A DNA stretch of 64,000 nucleotides from Xiamenia xianingshaonis (GCF_017945865.1 NZ_CP072829.1:744001-808000); one strand, 5' to 3'. Positions 41,881 to 52,658 are shown, numbered from the stretch's first letter. The notes: generated by a model from the letters alone, not told the origin. A program made the numbers and translations.

Positions 41881-42540
41881 TCACGCGTTGCCGCGGCTGG
41901 GGCAGAGATCGCCTATGATGCAGTCGGCGCAGCGAGGGCTGCGGGCGCGGCAGAACTCGCGGCCGAAGTGGACCCACTGGTGGTTGATGTAGAGCCAGTC
42001 GCTTTGAGGATAGACCTTCATCAGCGCCGATTCGGTCTTTGCCGGCGTGTCGGCGGACGGGCCGGCCAGCTTCAGGCGGTGGGCGATGCGGAAGACGTGC
42101 GTGTCCACGGCGATGCCCTGCGGGTCGCGGAAGGCCTCGCACATGACGCAGTTGGCGGTTTTACGCCCTACGCCCGGCAGCGTTTGCAGCGCGTCGACGT
42201 CGGCGGGGATGACGCCGCCGAACTCCGAACACACGGTTTGCGCGAGCGCGACGAGGTTTTTCGCCTTCGAGCGGAAAAAGCCCAGCGTGCGGATGATGTC
42301 TTCCACGTCTTCGACGCGCGCGCCGGCAAGGGCCGCGGGCGTGGGGTAGGCGTCGAACAGCACCGGCGTCACCTTGTTGACCGCCGCGTCGGTGCACTGC
42401 GCGGACAGCACGACGGCGCACGTCAGCGTGAAGGGGTCGCGGTAGTCCAGCGAGCAGGCACCCTCGCCGTAATAGGCGAACATGACGCGCTCGATCTCGG
42501 CGGCGCGGGCCAGCTTGTCGGCTTTCAGTTCTCGGGGCAT
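41881..42540 (-). CDS. nth: Endonuclease III
   Basis: 219 residues from the ATG at 42540 (minus strand), after gaaggagg. It removes oxidised pyrimidines and cuts at abasic sites. The helix-hairpin-helix TLPGVGRKTANCVM with the catalytic Lys (K in GRKTAN) and the catalytic Asp in VDTHVFRIAHRL are present. The Fe-S loop is C-x6-C-x2-C-x5-C (CRARSPRCADCIIGDLC) and intact, unlike the MutY-like protein at 34222. The longer frame upstream overlaps the UvrA-like gene and is rejected. Confidence 0.96.
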   Translation of the reverse strand: MPRELKADKLARAAEIERVMFAYYGEGACSLDYRDPFTLTCAVVLSAQCTDAAVNKVTPVLFDAYPTPAALAGARVEDVEDIIRTLGFFRSKAKNLVALAQTVCSEFGGVIPADVDALQTLPGVGRKTANCVMCEAFRDPQGIAVDTHVFRIAHRLKLAGPSADTPAKTESALMKVYPQSDWLYINHQWVHFGREFCRARSPRCADCIIGDLCPSRGNA

Positions 42541-42628
42541 AAGGCCTCCTTCAGGTTGACGCGGTCGGTCGGGGCGGCGATCGGCGAAAGAGCCCGCATT
42601 CGCCGTCCCAGTCCTTGCGCCGAGTCGG

Positions 42629-45196
42629 TCACTTCTTTGCGCCTTGCAGGTATCGCCCGGTGACGCTTTCCGGGCATGCCGCCACCTGTGCGGGCGTTCC
42701 GGCGGCGACGATGCGCCCGCCCGCCTGCCCGCCGCCCGGCCCCAGGTCGATGACGTAGTCGGCGTTCTCGATGAAGTCCAGGTCGTGCTCGATGACCACG
42801 ACCGTCGCGCCCTTGTCGATGAGCCGTTGGAACACGCGCACGAGCGTTTGCACGTCGAGCGGGTGCAGCCCGATGGTGGGCTCGTCGAACACGAACACGG
42901 CGCCGGCCTGCTTGCGTCCCAGCTCGGCGGCAAGCTTGAGGCGCTGCGCCTCGCCGCCGGACAGCGTCGGGGTGGCCTCTCCGAGCGTCAGGTAGCCCAG
43001 GCCCAGGTCGACGAGGGTCTGCAGCTTGCGGGCAACGCGCTTCTCGCCGGTGAGCATGTCGAGCGCTTCGGCTGCCGTGAGGGCCATGAGCTGCGGCAGC
43101 GTCACTTCGTCTCCCGACGGCGTGCGTGTGCGGAAGCAGTCGGCGTCGGGTGCGAAGCGCAGGCCGCAGCAAGCGGAGCAGGGGATGGTGACGTCGGGAA
43201 GAAACTGCACGTCAAGCGATATTTCGCCCGTGCCGTCGCATTCGGGGCAGCGCAAAGACCCGGTGTTGTACGAGAAGTCCTTCACGCTCAGTCCACGCTC
43301 GCGGGCAGCCGGCGTGGCGGCGAACAGGCGGCGCAGGTCGTCCATGACGCCGGTGTAGGTGGCAACGGTCGAGCGCACGTTCGCGCCGATGGGGGTGGCG
43401 TCGACCAGGTGCACGCGCGTCACGCCCGCCGCGTCGATCGTGCGCACGTGGCCGGGTAGCGGCCTGCCGTCGATCGACGCGGCCAGCGCCGGCACGAGGC
43501 CTTCCAGCACGAACGTGGTCTTGCCCGAGCCGGACACGCCAGTCACCACGCTCAGGCGGCCGAGCGGCACGTCGGCGGCAAGGGCTCGCACCGTATGCAG
43601 CGGGTCTGTTTCCAGATGGATGGCGCCGAGCGAAAACAAGTCGTCGCGGACGGCCTCGCGCAGGGGGGTCGGTTCGTTTGCTCGCAGAAACGGCGCGATG
43701 AGCGAGGCCGGGTGCGCAGCAACCTGGCCAGGCGTGCCTTGGGCGACGACGAGTCCGCCGCCCGCGCCGGCGGCGGGCCCCATCTCCACGAGCCAGTCGC
43801 ACGCCCGCATGATGCGCGGGTCGTGGTCTACCAGCACGACCGAGTTGCCGTGGTCGACCAAGTCGCGCACCACGTCGAGCAGCCCTTCGATGTTGGACGG
43901 ATGCAGCCCGATGGACGGCTCGTCCAGCACGTAGAGCACGCCGGTGGTCCGATTTCGGACTGCGCGGGCCAGCTGCACGCGCTGGCGCTCGCCGGTGGAC
44001 AGCGTCGCTCCTGCGCGGTCGAGCGACAAATACCCCAGCCCCAGGTCGACGAGGCGCCGCGCGGTGGCCAGATACTGCTCGACGATGGAGTGCGCCATGG
44101 GGCGCACTCCATCCGGCAGGCTGCTTTCGACTTCTGCGATCCAGGCAAGCGTTTCCTCCAGCGTCATCGCGCACACGTCGGGCAGCGCACGTCCCGCCAC
44201 GAGCGAGGCGCACGCCGCCGCCGAAAGGCGTGTGCCGCCGCAGTCGGGACAGGGCCGCTCGACCAAAAATTTCGCGACGCGGGCCAGGCCTTTCTCGTCC
44301 TTTGCTTTCGCCAGCGCGTTTTTCACCGAATTCACGGCGCTGTAGTAGGTGAAGTCCAGCTCGGTCGGGGTGCCGCTGTGCTTCGGCTTGAACAGGATGT
44401 GGCGCTTCTCCATCGGCCCGTGCAGCACCGTGTCTTGTTCGGTCGGCGTCAGGTCCTGGTAGGGCACGTCGGTGCGCACGCCCATCTCTCGCGCCACGTC
44501 CACCATGAGCGACCACATGAGCTGGTTCCACGGTGCCACGGCCCCCTCTTCGAGGGTCTTTGCCGGGTTGGGCACGAGCGCGGCTTCGTTCACTTCGCGC
44601 ACGGTCCCGGTGCCGCCGCACGCCTCGCACGCGCCGCCGCTGTTGAACGCCAGGTCTTCGGCGGACGGCCCCATGAAGGTTGCGCCGCACGTCGGGCAGA
44701 CGAGCGGCTTGTCGGCGGCCACGTTCGTCGACGGCGGTACGCGGTGTCCGTTGGGGCAGACGTGCTCGCCCGCGCGCGAGAACAGCAGCCGCAGCGAGTT
44801 CAGAAGCTCGGTCATCGTGCCAAACGTGCTGCGGATGCCCGGCACGCTCGGGCGCTGGTGAAGCGCGAGCGCGGCCGGCACGTATTCCACCGAGTCGACG
44901 TCGGCGGCGGCAGAAAACGACATGCGCCGCCGCGTGTAGGTGGACAGCGCTTCCAAGTAGCGGCGCGATCCTTCCGCATACAGGATGCCGAGCGCCAGCG
45001 ACGACTTGCCCGAACCCGACACGCCGGCGATGCCCACGAGGCGGTGCAAGGGGATGTCGATGTCGACGTTCTTCAAGTTGTGCACCCGCGCCCCGCGAAT
45101 CTCCATCGCGGCGGGGATGCGTGGGCTTTCATCGTCTGGCAGGCTGGGGCGCGGGCAGGCGTCGCGTTCGCAAAGGGTGGGGGTCGTGTCGGTCAT
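42629..45196 (-). CDS. UvrA-like ABC ATPase (short UvrA paralogue)
   Basis: 855 residues, shorter than UvrA (about 940-950). It has two ABC units: Walker A GVSGSGKSS and GVSGSGKTT, signatures LSTGERQRVQLAR and LSGGEAQRLKLA, and Walker B LYVLDEPSIGLHP and VFVFDEPTIGLHP. The first signature is STGE instead of SGGE. Zinc modules are only partly kept: CPTCG, CEACGGTG, and CPECDGTGEISLDVQFLPDVTIPC-SAC. These features fit the UvrA2/DrrC-type group known for antibiotic or DNA-intercalator tolerance rather than the main repair UvrA. The role is inferred. Divergent from mfd with a 219-base gap. Confidence 0.85.
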   Translation of the reverse strand: MTDTTPTLCERDACPRPSLPDDESPRIPAAMEIRGARVHNLKNVDIDIPLHRLVGIAGVSGSGKSSLALGILYAEGSRRYLEALSTYTRRRMSFSAAADVDSVEYVPAALALHQRPSVPGIRSTFGTMTELLNSLRLLFSRAGEHVCPNGHRVPPSTNVAADKPLVCPTCGATFMGPSAEDLAFNSGGACEACGGTGTVREVNEAALVPNPAKTLEEGAVAPWNQLMWSLMVDVAREMGVRTDVPYQDLTPTEQDTVLHGPMEKRHILFKPKHSGTPTELDFTYYSAVNSVKNALAKAKDEKGLARVAKFLVERPCPDCGGTRLSAAACASLVAGRALPDVCAMTLEETLAWIAEVESSLPDGVRPMAHSIVEQYLATARRLVDLGLGYLSLDRAGATLSTGERQRVQLARAVRNRTTGVLYVLDEPSIGLHPSNIEGLLDVVRDLVDHGNSVVLVDHDPRIMRACDWLVEMGPAAGAGGGLVVAQGTPGQVAAHPASLIAPFLRANEPTPLREAVRDDLFSLGAIHLETDPLHTVRALAADVPLGRLSVVTGVSGSGKTTFVLEGLVPALAASIDGRPLPGHVRTIDAAGVTRVHLVDATPIGANVRSTVATYTGVMDDLRRLFAATPAARERGLSVKDFSYNTGSLRCPECDGTGEISLDVQFLPDVTIPCSACCGLRFAPDADCFRTRTPSGDEVTLPQLMALTAAEALDMLTGEKRVARKLQTLVDLGLGYLTLGEATPTLSGGEAQRLKLAAELGRKQAGAVFVFDEPTIGLHPLDVQTLVRVFQRLIDKGATVVVIEHDLDFIENADYVIDLGPGGGQAGGRIVAAGTPAQVAACPESVTGRYLQGAKK

Positions 45197-45415
45197 GCGG
45201 TCTTCCTCGGAAATGAATCGTTTTCGTTCGTGACGATTCTAGCGCATAGACCCTGGCGCGTGGCGGCCGTGCGCCGTTTTGGCCGCGCCCGCCCTTGAGC
45301 CGCGCCCGCATACCTTGCGCTGCGTTACGACGCGCCGGCAGTCGGCGGGCCGATTGCGCGTCATCGGGTATACTTTTCTGCCGTTGCCCCCAAAGAAAGG
45401 TTTTGTGGTCGTGCC

Positions 45416-48400
45416 ATGCTCATAGATTCGCTTACGTTCGTGTTGGAAAAGTCGGAATGTCTGGAGGCGTTCTGGGGCAAGCTTGACAAAGGCGAAGACG
45501 GCACGCTTGGCGTGGCTTCCTCGGCCCGGCCGTTTCTGGCCGCCGCGCGTTTTGCGCACAAGCCCCAGCCGACGCTCGTGGTCGTTGCCGGCGAAGACAC
45601 CGCCGTCGCGTTCGCTCGCAGCATGGCGGCCTATCTGGGCGACGCGGCGGTGCTGCGCTTTCCGGAGCGCACCGACTATCCCTTCTCGCCGAAGGCGGCG
45701 CCTGCCGCTTTGGCCGCCCAGCGCATGGAGGCGGCCTATGCGCTCTCGAGCGGGCGGGCCGCGGTCGTCGTGGCGAGCGCCCGGTCGCTCGTGCGCATGC
45801 TTCCGCCGGCCGGCGCGCATGCCGAGGCGCCCATCGTGCTTGTCTGCGGACGCGAGCTGGCCGACATGAAGCAGCCTTGTGCCGGCGCGTTGGAAGACCT
45901 GGACGCCCTCATCCGCCGCTTGGAAGAGCGCGGCTACCAAAACACCGGCGAGCTGGACGGACCTGGCACCTTCGCGGTGCGCGGCGGCGTCGTGGACGTG
46001 TACCCTGGCAATTTGGCCTATCCCGTGCGTCTGGACTTCTTCGGCGACGAGCTTGACGAGATCCGCCGCATCGTGCCGTCGACCGGCCAGACCATCCAAA
46101 CCGTCGACCGCGTGGAGATCTTCCCGGCGCTCGAGTTCGACGCGTCGGCGAAAAGCCTCGCCCGAGCCCGCAAAAAGCTCATGCGCCCGGCCCAGACGAA
46201 CAAGGCGCTGCGCGAGGTGTTCGAAAAGCTTGAAGGCGGCCTGCGCTTCGATGGCTCGGACGTGCTTTTGCCCTATCTCTACGACAAGACGGCCACGCTC
46301 GGCGACTACCTGGCGCCCGGTGCGCTGGCGGCGCTGGTGGAGCCGCGCTCGCTCATCGACGACATGACGCACGCCTACGACGACATCGCCGCCCGCGCGA
46401 AGGGGACCGGCGTCGCGATGAAGGGCCTGTTCGCGCCTGCCGCCCAGGTGAACCTGGGGGCCGGACAGCGGGCCACCTATCTGTCCATCATGCAGGCCGG
46501 CGCCGGCCTTGACGACGAGCTGCCGGTCAAGCGCGTGGAAGTGGCTGGGCATCCCGACAAGCTGTTCGGGCGCCTGCGCACGCTGGTGGACGGCCGCCAT
46601 ACCGTCGTGTTCAGCGCTCCGCACTTCCGCGCCCGCCAGGAAATGAAGCTCGCGTTCGTGGACCACGGCCTGCCCATCCAAGAAGTGCTCGACGACGAGC
46701 CGCCCGAGGACGAAACTCCCGGCGCCGAGAAGCGGCGGCTGCGCAAGGGCGTCGTGAACGTCGTGGACGTGGACGTGCCGCTCGGGATGATCATCCCGAA
46801 GGCGAAGCTCGCGCTTGTGAGCCTGTCCGACACGCAAGGCGCTTCCAGCACGCGGCCCGCCAGGCGCGTCGACATCACCGAGATCACGTTTCCCTACAAG
46901 CCGGGCGACTACGTGGTGCATGCGGCGCACGGCGTGGCGCTGTTCAAAGACCTCGTGCGCCAAGAGGTCGACGGCACCGAGCGCGACTACCTCTACCTGG
47001 AATACGCCGAGGGCGACAAGCTGTTCGTGCCGGTGGAGCAGCTTGACCGCGTGACGCGCTACGTCGGTCCGGAAGGCGCCTCTCCGCGGCTTACGCGCCT
47101 GAACACCGCCGATTGGTCCCGCGCGATGAAGAAGGCCCGCGCCGCCACGAAGAAGCTCGCGTTCGACCTGGTGGACGTGTACGCCCGCCGCGCCACGGCG
47201 AAAGGCTACGACTTCGGCGGCGACACGCTTGCCCAGCGCGAGATGGAGGCCGCCTTCCCCTACCAGGAGACGCCCGACCAGCTGGCGGCTATCGCCGACG
47301 TGAAGGCCGACATGCACTCGACCAAGCCGATGGACCGCCTCGTCTGCGGCGACGTGGGCTTCGGCAAAACGGAGGTCGCCCTGCGCGCGGCGTTCAAGGC
47401 CGTGCAGGACAAAAAGCAGGTCATGGTGCTGTGTCCGACCACCATTCTCGCGCAGCAGCACTTCACGAACTTCAAAGACCGCTTCGATCCGTTCGGCGTG
47501 CGCGTCGAGGTGCTCTCGCGCTTCCGCACCTCCCAGCAGCAGGCCGCCGCGCTCAAAGGCTTTGCGGAAGGGGACGTGGACGTGCTCGTGGGCACGCACC
47601 GCCTGCTGTCGCGCGACGTGAACCCGCACGATTTGGGGTTGGTCGTCATCGACGAGGAGCAACGCTTCGGCGTGGGCCACAAAGAACAGTTGAAGAACCT
47701 GCGCGAGTCCATCGACGTGCTGACGCTGTCGGCCACGCCCATTCCGCGCACGATGCAGATGTCGCTTTCCGGCGTGCGCGACATGAGCCTCATCATGACG
47801 CCGCCCGACGACCGTCGCCCCGTCGAGGTCCACGTGGGCGAGTGGGACCCCGACCTGGTGAGCGCCGCCATCCGTCGCGAGCTGGCGCGGGGCGGGCAGG
47901 TGTACTACGTGTCGAACCGCGTGCGCTCCATCGAGGAAGCCGCGCGGCGCGTGCAGGAGGCCGCCGAAGAGGCGCGTATCGGCATCGCGCACGGGCAGAT
48001 GTCCAAAGACGAGCTGGAGCGCGTCATGGAGGAATTCGTTGCCGGCGAGCTCGACGTGCTCGTGGCCACCACCATCATCGAAAGCGGCATCGACAACCCG
48101 CACACCAACACGCTCATCATCGAGGACTCGCAGCGGCTGGGCCTGGCACAGATGTACCAGCTCAAGGGCCGTGTGGGCCGCTCGTCGGCGCAGGCCTACG
48201 CCTTCTTCATGTTCCCCGACAACGTGCCGCTCACCGACGAGGCCCGCGAGCGGCTGCTGGCGCTCAAGGACAACCAGGACCTTGGCAGCGGCATGCGCGT
48301 GGCCATGCGCGATCTGGAGATCCGCGGGGCGGGCAGCCTGTTGGGGGCCGAGCAGTCCGGCAACATGTCTGCGGTCGGCTTCGACCTGTTCGCGCAAATG

Positions 48401-48943
48401 CTCGCCCAGGCCGTCAACGCCACGCGCGAAGGCGACCTGAAGGCGGCAGACGAGCTCCCGCCGGCGCTTTCCGACATCACGGTGAACGTCCCCGGCCACA
48501 CGTACCTGCCCGAAGAATACGTGCCCGACACCGACGAGCGCGTGCTGTGGTACCGCAAGATCGCGTCGGCGTCCACGCCGCAGGCGGTCGAGGACATCTA
48601 CAACGACTTGCTGTCGAAGCGCCCCGACATGCCCGCCGCCGCGCAGAACCTCTTCGAGAAGTCGCGCATCAAGGCGTTCGCATCCGAACACCATGTCAAG
48701 GTGGTCTCGGTCGTGGCGGGTCGGCTCGTGGTGGAGCCCATCGACGTTCCCCGGGCGAAGATGACCGCCATCCGCCGCGCGGGCGGGCGCTACTTGACCG
48801 ACAAGCGCAAGCTGCAGCTGCCGCTTCGCTACTTCAAGCTGGAAGAGGGGGATGCGCTGCTGGGCCCGGTGCGCCGTTTCCTGCTCGACATGTTCGGGGA
48901 GGCAGAAGGGGAGCCTGACGGCGCCGCCTCCGTGGTATCATAG
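45416..48943 (+). CDS. mfd: Transcription-repair coupling factor
   Basis: 1175 residues, the usual length. Mfd removes stalled RNA polymerase from lesions and recruits UvrA. Order: a UvrB-like N-terminal module, the RNA polymerase-interaction domain (FPYKPGDYVVHAAHGVALFKDLV), then the RecG-like translocase with Walker A VCGDVGFGKTEVALRAAF, the DEEQ box VVIDEEQRFGVGHKE, LSATPIPRTMQMSLSGVRDMS, VGRSSAQAYAF, and the C-terminal TRCF domain. The membrane protein gene begins four bases after the stop. Confidence 0.97.
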   Translation: MLIDSLTFVLEKSECLEAFWGKLDKGEDGTLGVASSARPFLAAARFAHKPQPTLVVVAGEDTAVAFARSMAAYLGDAAVLRFPERTDYPFSPKAAPAALAAQRMEAAYALSSGRAAVVVASARSLVRMLPPAGAHAEAPIVLVCGRELADMKQPCAGALEDLDALIRRLEERGYQNTGELDGPGTFAVRGGVVDVYPGNLAYPVRLDFFGDELDEIRRIVPSTGQTIQTVDRVEIFPALEFDASAKSLARARKKLMRPAQTNKALREVFEKLEGGLRFDGSDVLLPYLYDKTATLGDYLAPGALAALVEPRSLIDDMTHAYDDIAARAKGTGVAMKGLFAPAAQVNLGAGQRATYLSIMQAGAGLDDELPVKRVEVAGHPDKLFGRLRTLVDGRHTVVFSAPHFRARQEMKLAFVDHGLPIQEVLDDEPPEDETPGAEKRRLRKGVVNVVDVDVPLGMIIPKAKLALVSLSDTQGASSTRPARRVDITEITFPYKPGDYVVHAAHGVALFKDLVRQEVDGTERDYLYLEYAEGDKLFVPVEQLDRVTRYVGPEGASPRLTRLNTADWSRAMKKARAATKKLAFDLVDVYARRATAKGYDFGGDTLAQREMEAAFPYQETPDQLAAIADVKADMHSTKPMDRLVCGDVGFGKTEVALRAAFKAVQDKKQVMVLCPTTILAQQHFTNFKDRFDPFGVRVEVLSRFRTSQQQAAALKGFAEGDVDVLVGTHRLLSRDVNPHDLGLVVIDEEQRFGVGHKEQLKNLRESIDVLTLSATPIPRTMQMSLSGVRDMSLIMTPPDDRRPVEVHVGEWDPDLVSAAIRRELARGGQVYYVSNRVRSIEEAARRVQEAAEEARIGIAHGQMSKDELERVMEEFVAGELDVLVATTIIESGIDNPHTNTLIIEDSQRLGLAQMYQLKGRVGRSSAQAYAFFMFPDNVPLTDEARERLLALKDNQDLGSGMRVAMRDLEIRGAGSLLGAEQSGNMSAVGFDLFAQMLAQAVNATREGDLKAADELPPALSDITVNVPGHTYLPEEYVPDTDERVLWYRKIASASTPQAVEDIYNDLLSKRPDMPAAAQNLFEKSRIKAFASEHHVKVVSVVAGRLVVEPIDVPRAKMTAIRRAGGRYLTDKRKLQLPLRYFKLEEGDALLGPVRRFLLDMFGEAEGEPDGAASVVS

Positions 48944-48947
48944 CGGC

Positions 48948-49907
48948 ATGAATCGCAACGGGAGACACCCCCACACGGCCGCGTCGGCCCTCTTCCGCAG
49001 TTACGTCTTGCAACTGGCGGTGCGGCTTGCGCTGCTTGCGTGGGGCGTCTTTCTGCTGGCGTGCGACCCGGCCCAGCTCGACCCGGCGTCGTATTTCGGA
49101 TTCGCGCACGGCCTGACGTTCATCGACGTCGTGTTCGCGTTCTCCGTCGTGGATGCCGCGACGAAGCTGTTTCCTCGTGCCCGCATCGCCATGGGCAGCC
49201 GCAAGCAATACGGCCGCTTCCATCTGCCGTCGCTCGAGCTTTTGCGCTCCGGGCGTGCGGGACTGTCTGCCTATCTGGGGGAACTGCGCGAAGAGGGCGC
49301 GGCGGCCCGCGACGAGCTGGCGACGCGCCTCGCCGACGCCGCCCGCCGCCCCGACGCCGCTTGGATCCGCGACCTGCCCGCCTACCTCGACAACCTGAAG
49401 GCCGACGCCGCGCTGCGGGCTGACATCGGCCGCCGGCGCGCCCGCGAAGTCGTGCCGGTGGCGGCGTTTTGGATCTTCGCCAATGTTGCGGTCGCCATGA
49501 TCCTGGCGGCGGCGGGCTGGCTTGCGCCGCCGGCGTGCGTGGTGTGGATGCTGTTCTACTTCGCCTTCGACATGGTGTGCGTCGTCTTGTGGTGCCCGCT
49601 GCAGGTGTGGCTCATGAAGAACCGCTGCTGCACCACCTGCCAGATCTTCAACTGGGACGCCATTATGGCTGCAACCCCGCTCCTGTTCGTGCCAGGGCCG
49701 TTCTCTTGGATTATCATAGGCCTTGCGCTCGTGGTGTTCGTGCGCTGGGAGGCCGCCTTCCTGCGGCATCCCGAACGCTTCGACGAGCGCACCAACGCGG
49801 CGCTGCGGTGCGCCTCGTGCACCGACAAGCTCTGCCGCATCCGAAAACCTTACGACGCCCTTCGCCGCGACGCCCCGCGCGACGATGCGGCCCGCGCAAG
49901 ACGCTGA
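48948..49907 (+). CDS. Membrane protein with CxxC motifs, unknown function
   Basis: 319 residues from the ATG at 48948. No family recognised. Hydrophobic segments at about 22-40, 56-70, 172-190, 196-215 and 240-265. Two cysteine groups lie in soluble parts: [13 protein letters not shown] between helices and [15 protein letters not shown] near the C-terminus, which could bind a metal or an Fe-S cluster. The middle ([26 protein letters not shown]...) is helical and charged. It follows mfd by four bases and precedes the ABC-F gene by 53, so it may share a transcript with mfd. Confidence 0.75.
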   Translation: MNRNGRHPHTAASALFRSYVLQLAVRLALLAWGVFLLACDPAQLDPASYFGFAHGLTFIDVVFAFSVVDAATKLFPRARIAMGSRKQYGRFHLPSLELLRSGRAGLSAYLGELREEGAAARDELATRLADAARRPDAAWIRDLPAYLDNLKADAALRADIGRRRAREVVPVAAFWIFANVAVAMILAAAGWLAPPACVVWMLFYFAFDMVCVVLWCPLQVWLMKNRCCTTCQIFNWDAIMAATPLLFVPGPFSWIIIGLALVVFVRWEAAFLRHPERFDERTNAALRCASCTDKLCRIRKPYDALRRDAPRDDAARARR

Positions 49908-49960
49908 AGGCCCTCGCGCCGGCCAGGCTCATAAAAACGCACAAGGAGAAGCAACCGACC

Positions 49961-52054
49961 ATGATCATGCAGCTAGAATCTCTCGCGAAGTCCTTCGGCG
50001 GCCGCGAGCTGTTCCACGACGTGTCGCTGCGCCTGGAGGAAGGCGACCGGCTCGCGCTCGTCGGGCCGAACGGCGCCGGCAAAACGACGCTGCTCAACAT
50101 CGTTTCCGGGCAGATCGACGCCGACGAGGGCCGCGTCGTGTTCGCGAAGGGCGCGCGCGTGGGCTACCTGGAGCAGGAAGCCATCGAAATGGAGGACCGC
50201 GCCATCTTCGAAGAGGTCATGGCGAGCCAGGTCGAAGTGCTCGAAGCCGAGCGGCACCTGTTCAAGCTGGAAGAGGAGCTGGGGGAGGACCCCACCGAGC
50301 AGCAGCTGGCGGCGGTCGGCCGGGCCCGCGATGCCTACGAGCTTTTGGGCGGGTACGTCATCGAGGCGCGGGTGCGCAGCGTGCTGTTCGGCCTCGGCTT
50401 CAAAGAAGAGGACATGCGCCGCCTGACCACGGAGTTCTCGGGCGGCTGGCAGATGCGCATCGCGCTCGCGAAGCTGCTCATCAGAAACCCCGAAGTGCTT
50501 CTGCTCGACGAGCCGACCAACCATCTCGACCTTGAAAGCGTGAAATGGCTCGAAGGGTTTCTGCGCACGTACGCCGGCACCGTCATCGTCGTCAGCCACG
50601 ACCGCGCGTTCATGGACAACATGGTCGACCGCGTGGCCGAGGTGGACAACGGCGCCGTCAACCTGTACAAGGGCAACTACACCGCCTACCTGAAGGCCCG
50701 CGAGGAACGCCTCGAGCGCCTGCGGGCCGAAAAGGCGAAGCAGGACGAAGAGATCGCGCACCTGGAAGCGTTCGTCGAGAAGTTCCGCTACAAGGCCACG
50801 AAGGCCAAGCAGGCCCAAGAGCGCGTGAAGCGGCTTGAGAAGATCCAGGCCAACCGCATCGTTTTGCCCGAAGAGAAAAAGACGGTCCACTTCAACTTCA
50901 AGCAGCCGCCGCGCACCGGCGACGAGGTGGTGCGGGCGCGGGGGCTCGTGAAGCGCTACGGCGACAAGACGGTCTACGACGGGCAGGACTTCACGCTCTA
51001 TCGCGGCGACAAGGCGGCGCTCGTCGGTCCGAACGGCGCCGGCAAGTCGACGCTGCTGAAAATGATCGCGGGCGTCATCCAGCCCGACGCGGGCGACATC
51101 GCATACGGCGTGAACGTGAGCAAGACGTACTACGCCCAGCATCAGCTGGAAGAGTTGCACGAGGGTAACTCTGTCTTCGAAGAGCTCGACCATGCGGCGC
51201 CGGGATGGCCCATCTCGCAGGTGCGCTCGCTGCTCGGCGCGTTTCTGTTCACGGGAGACGACGTGGAAAAGCGGGTAGGCGTGCTTTCCGGCGGCGAGAA
51301 AAGCCGGCTGGCGCTCGCGAAGATGCTCGTGGCGCCCAAGCCGCTGCTTCTGCTCGATGAGCCGACGAACCACTTGGACATCGCCAGCGCTGACATCCTC
51401 GAGCAGGCTCTGCGCGCCTTCGACGGCACCATCCTGCTCATCACGCACGACCGTCATCTCATCCGCGGGGTTGCCAACCGCATCGTCGAGGTAAGCCCGG
51501 GGAAGATCACGAACTACGACGGCGACTACGACTACTATTTATACAAGAGCGGCCAGTTGGACGGCCCGCCGCCCGAGGACCGGTCGGTGGTTGACGACAT
51601 GCTCGACGAGGCGGACCAGGCCCGAGGCGAAAAGACGGGGCGCGGCGAGCAGGGGAAGACCGTCGTTACCGTCAACCGCCACGCCAAAGGGGAAAAGCCG
51701 AAGGCGGCCGGCGGCAAGGCGGAGCTGACGGCGCCGCGGGGCAGCGCTCCGAAGTCGAAGGAGCAGAAGCGCCGCGAGGCCGAGGCCCGCAACCGGGCGT
51801 ATGCGGCCTTGAAGCACCAGCGCCGCCGCATCGCCGAGCTGGACGAGCAGATGGAGCGCGATAACGCGCGGATGGCCGAACTGCTGGAAATGATGGCCGA
51901 CCCGGGCTTTTACGTGAACGAAGACGCGTCGAGCGACGCCATCGCCGAGCATGCCCGCCTGAAGAAGCGCATCGCCGAGGCCGAGGAAGAGTGGTTTTTG
52001 CTCACCGAGGAATTGGAGGCGGAAATGGCGCGGCAGAGCGAGCAGGAGGCGTGA
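49961..52054 (+). CDS. ABC-F family ATPase
   Basis: 697 residues from the ATG at 49961; ATG 49967 is the alternative. Two ABC domains without membrane part: Walker [10 protein letters not shown] and GPNGAGKST, signatures [13 protein letters not shown] and [13 protein letters not shown], Walker [12 protein letters not shown] twice. Between them is the basic linker helix region ([23 protein letters not shown]...[19 protein letters not shown]). The C-terminus ends in a charged coiled-coil ([31 protein letters not shown]). ABC-F proteins act on ribosomes, as translation factors or antibiotic protection. The Uup/EttA-like type is likely housekeeping; no resistance role can be claimed. Confidence 0.92.
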   Translation: MIMQLESLAKSFGGRELFHDVSLRLEEGDRLALVGPNGAGKTTLLNIVSGQIDADEGRVVFAKGARVGYLEQEAIEMEDRAIFEEVMASQVEVLEAERHLFKLEEELGEDPTEQQLAAVGRARDAYELLGGYVIEARVRSVLFGLGFKEEDMRRLTTEFSGGWQMRIALAKLLIRNPEVLLLDEPTNHLDLESVKWLEGFLRTYAGTVIVVSHDRAFMDNMVDRVAEVDNGAVNLYKGNYTAYLKAREERLERLRAEKAKQDEEIAHLEAFVEKFRYKATKAKQAQERVKRLEKIQANRIVLPEEKKTVHFNFKQPPRTGDEVVRARGLVKRYGDKTVYDGQDFTLYRGDKAALVGPNGAGKSTLLKMIAGVIQPDAGDIAYGVNVSKTYYAQHQLEELHEGNSVFEELDHAAPGWPISQVRSLLGAFLFTGDDVEKRVGVLSGGEKSRLALAKMLVAPKPLLLLDEPTNHLDIASADILEQALRAFDGTILLITHDRHLIRGVANRIVEVSPGKITNYDGDYDYYLYKSGQLDGPPPEDRSVVDDMLDEADQARGEKTGRGEQGKTVVTVNRHAKGEKPKAAGGKAELTAPRGSAPKSKEQKRREAEARNRAYAALKHQRRRIAELDEQMERDNARMAELLEMMADPGFYVNEDASSDAIAEHARLKKRIAEAEEEWFLLTEELEAEMARQSEQEA

Positions 52055-52055
52055 C

Positions 52056-52517
52056 GTGCTGAACCTCGTGCTGGTCGAGCCGGAAATTCCCCAGAACACG
52101 GGCAACGTCGCGCGGACCTGCGCCTGCATCGGGGCCCGGCTGCATTTGGTGGAGCCGCTGGGCTTCCACGTGACGAGCCGCACGATGGCCCGCGCCGGCT
52201 GCGACTATTGGGACGCGGTGGACGTGGTGCGCTGGGCCTGCGCGGCGGAGTTTTTCGAGGCGCACGGCACATCCGAGCTGCATCTGTTCACCGGCCGGGC
52301 GCAGCGCCTGTTCACCGAGGCAACGTACGGAAAAGACGCCTTCCTTCTGTTCGGCCGCGAAAGCCGCGGGCTTGACGAGGCGCTCATCGACGCGCACCGG
52401 CATGCCTGCGTGCGAATTCCCATGCGCGAAGGCGCCCGGTCGCTGAACCTGTCGAACGCCGCCGCGCTCGGCGCCTATGAGGCGATGCGCCAACAGGGCT
52501 TTCCTGGGCTGGCGTGA
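52056..52517 (+). CDS. trmL: tRNA (cytidine/uridine-34 2'-O)-methyltransferase
   Basis: 153 residues from a GTG at 52056, one base behind the ABC-F stop. SpoU/TrmD-type knotted methyltransferase that methylates the wobble position of tRNA-Leu. Motifs: LVEPEIPQNTGNVARTCA, FLLFGRESRGLDE and IPMREGARSLNLSNAAALGAYEAMRQ. Length is that of stand-alone TrmL. Confidence 0.95.
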   Translation: MLNLVLVEPEIPQNTGNVARTCACIGARLHLVEPLGFHVTSRTMARAGCDYWDAVDVVRWACAAEFFEAHGTSELHLFTGRAQRLFTEATYGKDAFLLFGRESRGLDEALIDAHRHACVRIPMREGARSLNLSNAAALGAYEAMRQQGFPGLA

Positions 52518-52534
52518 AGGTCGGGCGCGTCAGG

Positions 52535-52570
52535 CCTTCACGCGGCGGCAAGGCCGGCGGCGCGTGAAGG
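52535..52570. terminator. Hairpin between trmL and the LysR gene
   Basis: 10-bp perfect stem ccttcacgcg / cgcgtgaagg (52535-52544 and 52561-52570) with a 16-base loop, between convergent genes. There is no T run, so its use as bidirectional terminator is a guess. Confidence 0.4.
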
Positions 52571-52658
52571 CTGCGCGCGAAGGGCGTGATGCGCATGGCC
52601 GGCCGCCGTGCGCGCCGGTTGCGCTTGCGCTCGCGGCAGGGCGGCTGACTCGCAAACG

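Noticed and set aside
45239-48694. An 1151-codon open frame antisense to mfd
   Set aside because: Composition is His/Arg/Val-rich with no motif; mfd on the other strand is complete.
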